From Bacteroidales bacterium (GTDB lineage Bacteria > Bacteroidota > Bacteroidia > Bacteroidales > Bacteroidaceae), in the NCBI GenBank assembly GCA_004555245.1, contig SFIS01000001.1, positions 18,513 through 82,512 of the forward strand: DNA of 64,000 nucleotides, given 5' to 3'. A model generated the notes under the pieces. The model was not told where the DNA came from, searched no databases, and saw only the letters and a program-made list of their open reading frames with translations. The position numbers and the translations under genes were made by a program. This document shows, piece after piece, positions 61,441-64,000 of the stretch (the stretch's first letter is position 1; each line of letters starts with the position of its first letter).

Positions 61441-63798
61441 TCACTCGGCAAGCTTCACCTCCCATTCGCCGTTGGCACCCGTCACCTTTATGATGGCTAT
61501 GCCACGCACGCCGGCGAGAGGCAGCGAGGCGATGTGAAGCATAGGCTTGGCTGACGTGATGATTCTGCCAGAGGCGTCATACACGCGAATCTCGCGTATT
61601 GCAGAGCCATCGACGGTGGCAAAGTTGATGTAGCTGTCGTTGCGCTGCATGATGATGCCCGGCTTCACCATCTCTGCCGGCTCTACGCCAGTGATGATGT
61701 CCTTCTCGCGAAGCGTGTGGATATGCCAGCCGCCGTGAGGCACGAGGTTTGAGTTAGAGGCGGTGCCGATGATGAGGTTGTTGTCGAAAGGCTCGAGGTT
61801 GCGCAAGCCGTACGATTCGCTGTTGTTGAAGCCGTTGGTGGTGACGAGTTTCGGAGCCGTCTCCTCGTCTGTCATGCGCAGCAGCTCGAAGCCGTACTCG
61901 TTCTTGTCGAGGCCGAGCATCGAGGCGAGAGACGAGAACGTGTCGGCGGGAAAGCTGCTTGAGCCTACGGCATCGGCAAGGTTGCCGAGGTCCATCGTGC
62001 CGATATACAGGTTGCCGTTGTATTCGTTGAGAGCCCAGATATATATCGTCCAGAAGTTTCCGAAGCCTCCCCTGCCCCATTTCGGCTTAAGGCCGTTAGA
62101 CTCGAACACCCATGACTCTATCGTCTTCCCGTCGGCGGCATATACCGGCTTGGGGTTCTCTGTCTCGCCATAGAGCATCTCGCAGACATTGTCCTTGTCA
62201 AGACGCCAGAACGACGGCGTGCGGTAGTTGCCGAGAATGAACGCGAGGGCGTCGGGCGAAGTCAGAGTACCGTAGATAGCCTGTGCTTGTGCGAGCATAT
62301 AATAGTCCGGACAGAACACTCCCCAATAGAGATGTCCCTTCCACTCATGGAAGCCGGCGATAGCGGTGATGGCTCGTCCGAAGGTTGGCGAAGGCTCAGC
62401 AACGGCAGTGCTCCACACCGACTGCCACATCTCGCTGTCTATGGAGACAGGCTGCATGCCGTCGGCGGGTATCTCGGGACCGGCATAGACACGGGAGAGA
62501 GCGCCCCAGGTTCCGACATAGATGCGGTTGTTGAAGACGGCAATCTCTGCCGCCTCGTCGTCCTGCAGACCAACGATATGGAAGTTCCATGGGTCGGTCT
62601 TGTCGCCGTACCATCTCAGCACGGCACCCATCTTCTTGCCCGTGACCGGATGGAGAATACCGACAGAGACATAGAGCACGCCATTGTATTCGCGCCAACG
62701 ACGCACATTGACAACCTGACAGCCATCGACATTGCCCATGTCGCTCGCACTTATGAAGCGTTCGGCATCGGCATCGTAAGCCACGAAAGCGGCAGACACT
62801 CTCGAATCCCAGTCGCTGCCGTACAGTCCGGGACCGCCGAAGAAGACCACACCGTCAAGCGCGCCCATAGAACGCAGTCCCTGACAGTTCTTCAGCACCT
62901 CGAATCCCGGCCCCGACGGCGTGATGTCGATCACTACGCCGCGGCGCGGGTCGTAGCTGTAGATGCGCGGCGGACGTATGTCACTGTATTTCTGCTTGTC
63001 CGGGTCGTTTTTGTACATCTGGCGTCCGTAGATGCCTTGTTCGAATTCGCAGACCCAGCATTTGTTCTCGTATGCGCTGCCGGCTTCGCCCGGCTGCACG
63101 AAACTGCCGTAGCCGTCCATGCAGAGGTAGTTGTTGTTAGTGCTCCAGAAGAGTTTCCCGCCATACGACCCCATGCCCCAGGCATACGAGCCGTTGCGTT
63201 TCAGCTTTCCGCCCATCTGCTTTGTGAGCACCATCTGCTCGTCAGAGAGGCCGTATGGCTCATAGTGGTTCTTTATGTCGCCTATGCCGAAATACTCTTC
63301 ATCGACGGGAGCCTGATAGAGGGTGTCGATGGTGTAGTCGCCGGCGTCGTCCATCTCCGGCCGCACGCGGTTCTGCATCTGATAGACATAGAGCGGATAG
63401 ACCTTGTTTATTATTTCCGTTATCTCCGCCATGGTGGCATTGTCGATGCCTCCTATCTGCAACAGTATCTCTATCAGTTGCCTGACGACCTCCTTGTCCG
63501 GAGTGGCATAAGCCGATGCCAGAGTGTAGGTTTGTTCGAGGGCTGCTCTGCCCTGCACAGTATTCAGTTGTGGAATGGCGGCAGTGAGGAGACGCGTGAA
63601 GAGGCGGCTGTCGCCTTTCTCGCGCATCGTGCTTAGTGTGGCGCACATTTTCTCTATGCTCTTCACGTCCGAGATGCCGTTTTCTATCTTCTGTTGGCTC
63701 TCTACTTCTGTCTTTGCGCCGCCTGCTGCAGCTGCTTTACTCCCCCCAATCAGACAGAGGCTGACGAGGGCTGCGGTGAGTGTCCGTTTCGTTCTCAT
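61441..63798 (-). CDS. Secreted protein of unknown function with T9SS-like C-terminal domain
   Basis: A 785-residue protein that I do not recognise. It has a signal peptide (MRTKRTLTAALVSLCLIGGSKAAAA). A helical N-terminal region (about 30-130) is followed by a long beta-rich part with repeated W/Y/G patterns suggestive of a propeller: YGGKLFWSTNNNYLCMDG, YNGVLYVSVGILHPVTG, FNNRIYVGTWGALSRVY, WKGHLYWGVFCPDYY, YNGNLYIGTMDLGN. The C-terminal about 65 residues (IREIRVYDASGRIITS ... GIAIIKVTGANGEWEVKLAE) have the VYDxxGR...G.xIIKV...VKL pattern of type IX secretion sorting domains. With SprA encoded nearby, surface export or anchoring is likely. The gene is next to the PL11 lyase but convergent, and is read from a promoter just inside a group II intron junction. 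Confidence 0.7.
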   Translation of the reverse strand: MRTKRTLTAALVSLCLIGGSKAAAAGGAKTEVESQQKIENGISDVKSIEKMCATLSTMREKGDSRLFTRLLTAAIPQLNTVQGRAALEQTYTLASAYATPDKEVVRQLIEILLQIGGIDNATMAEITEIINKVYPLYVYQMQNRVRPEMDDAGDYTIDTLYQAPVDEEYFGIGDIKNHYEPYGLSDEQMVLTKQMGGKLKRNGSYAWGMGSYGGKLFWSTNNNYLCMDGYGSFVQPGEAGSAYENKCWVCEFEQGIYGRQMYKNDPDKQKYSDIRPPRIYSYDPRRGVVIDITPSGPGFEVLKNCQGLRSMGALDGVVFFGGPGLYGSDWDSRVSAAFVAYDADAERFISASDMGNVDGCQVVNVRRWREYNGVLYVSVGILHPVTGKKMGAVLRWYGDKTDPWNFHIVGLQDDEAAEIAVFNNRIYVGTWGALSRVYAGPEIPADGMQPVSIDSEMWQSVWSTAVAEPSPTFGRAITAIAGFHEWKGHLYWGVFCPDYYMLAQAQAIYGTLTSPDALAFILGNYRTPSFWRLDKDNVCEMLYGETENPKPVYAADGKTIESWVFESNGLKPKWGRGGFGNFWTIYIWALNEYNGNLYIGTMDLGNLADAVGSSSFPADTFSSLASMLGLDKNEYGFELLRMTDEETAPKLVTTNGFNNSESYGLRNLEPFDNNLIIGTASNSNLVPHGGWHIHTLREKDIITGVEPAEMVKPGIIMQRNDSYINFATVDGSAIREIRVYDASGRIITSAKPMLHIASLPLAGVRGIAIIKVTGANGEWEVKLAE

Positions 63799-63869
63799 AA
63801 TCTATTAAATGTTTATGATTATTATAAAATTCCTTATCAATTCGTCAAAACGAAAAGATTGATTATCTG

Positions 63870-63900
63870 CAAAAATACGATTTTTATGCTGAACAGCAAA
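63870..63900 (-). promoter_or_regulatory. Promoter of the secreted-protein gene at 61441-63798
   Basis: On the - strand: TTTG (63900-63897), a 19-base spacer and TATTTTTG (63877-63870), an exact TAnnTTTG. The ATG is 72 bases downstream. The -33 element lies 10 bases from the end of the group II intron. Confidence 0.6.
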
Positions 63901-63909
63901 ACAAATCGA

Positions 63910-64000
63910 GTAGGAGGTAAACACTAATCATAGGTGTTTATCTCCTACTTTCGTGTTTACCGACCTCTCACACCACCGTACGTGCCGTTCGGCATACGGC
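63910..64000 (-). mobile_element. 3' end of a group II intron (domains V and VI), continues beyond the window
   Basis: Read on the - strand from the right edge: GCCGTAT-GCC-GAAC-GGC-AC-GTACGGT, a domain V hairpin with a 7-bp lower helix, a two-base AC bulge and a tetraloop. The linker GGTGTGAGAGGTCGG follows. Then comes domain VI, GTAGGAG-A-TAAACAC / GTGTTTA-C-CTCCTAC, whose A.C mismatch is next to the expected branch-point adenosine. The intron would end at CTCCTAC (terminal AC, bases 63911-63910). The reverse transcriptase and 5' half lie outside the window. Orientation is the same as the downstream gene at 61441-63798. Confidence 0.85.

Noticed and set aside
62287..63636. 449-codon + frame
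   Set aside because: Antisense shadow of the T9SS-tailed protein gene, which has a signal peptide, promoter and terminator.

Overview
The window comes from a member of the Bacteroidota, most likely Bacteroidales/Prevotellaceae. Support includes TAnnTTTG-type -7 promoter elements, a cluster of fimbrillin-like lipoproteins, the giant gliding/type IX secretion protein SprA, PCMD-domain proteins, a meso-diaminopimelate dehydrogenase, short C-terminal GQR-type tails on secreted proteins, and several families of short dispersed intergenic repeats. No genus can be fixed from the sequence alone.

Layout. 1-8369: four co-directional fimbrillin-like surface proteins; the first is cut by the left edge. 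8461-14255: a conserved housekeeping run on the + strand: DUF177 protein, rpmF (L32), fabH, era, der, a small lipoprotein and lptB. 14256-16260: an AT-richer accessory island holding repeats and an Abi_2/AbiF-type HEPN protein. The abi gene is preceded by a promoter, a hairpin and a U-tract, which is the layout of an RNA antitoxin plus protein toxin. 16273-17172 (-): ddh. 17428-27251: ruvA, sprA (2561 aa) and a class C penicillin-binding protein (dacB type).

27598-46201 is a six-gene, roughly 19 kb carbohydrate operon with one visible promoter and a strong terminator: GH95, GH140 (apiosidase family), a GH78-sialidase-like fusion, a GH67-like enzyme, a GH137-like-GH2-malectin fusion, and a LacZ-type GH2. 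All six have signal peptides. The set points to side-chain removal from pectin, above all rhamnogalacturonan II. No SusC/SusD pair or regulator lies in the window. A PL11 rhamnogalacturonan lyase (58654-61257) adds RG-I backbone cleavage.

46316-53000 (-): a histidine-type (MINPP-like) phosphatase, then a likely four-gene operon (PCMD lipoprotein, outer-membrane barrel, calycin-like/PCMD-like protein, DUF362 protein). 53999-55354 (-): trigger factor. 55599-57133: an MlaE/MlaF-like ABC pair. 57344-58549: an iron-containing alcohol dehydrogenase. 61441-63798 (-): a secreted protein of unknown function with a T9SS-like tail. The right edge (63910-64000, - strand) is the 3' end (domains V and VI) of a group II intron sitting just upstream of that gene's promoter.

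The repeat-rich gaps (14256-15120, 16138-16200, 47880-48360, 53040-53760, 57140-57310) share sequence with one another: 18-bp terminal inverted repeats, 22-bp tandem units, and palindromes. They are described separately below. No tRNA, rRNA or CRISPR array was recognised.
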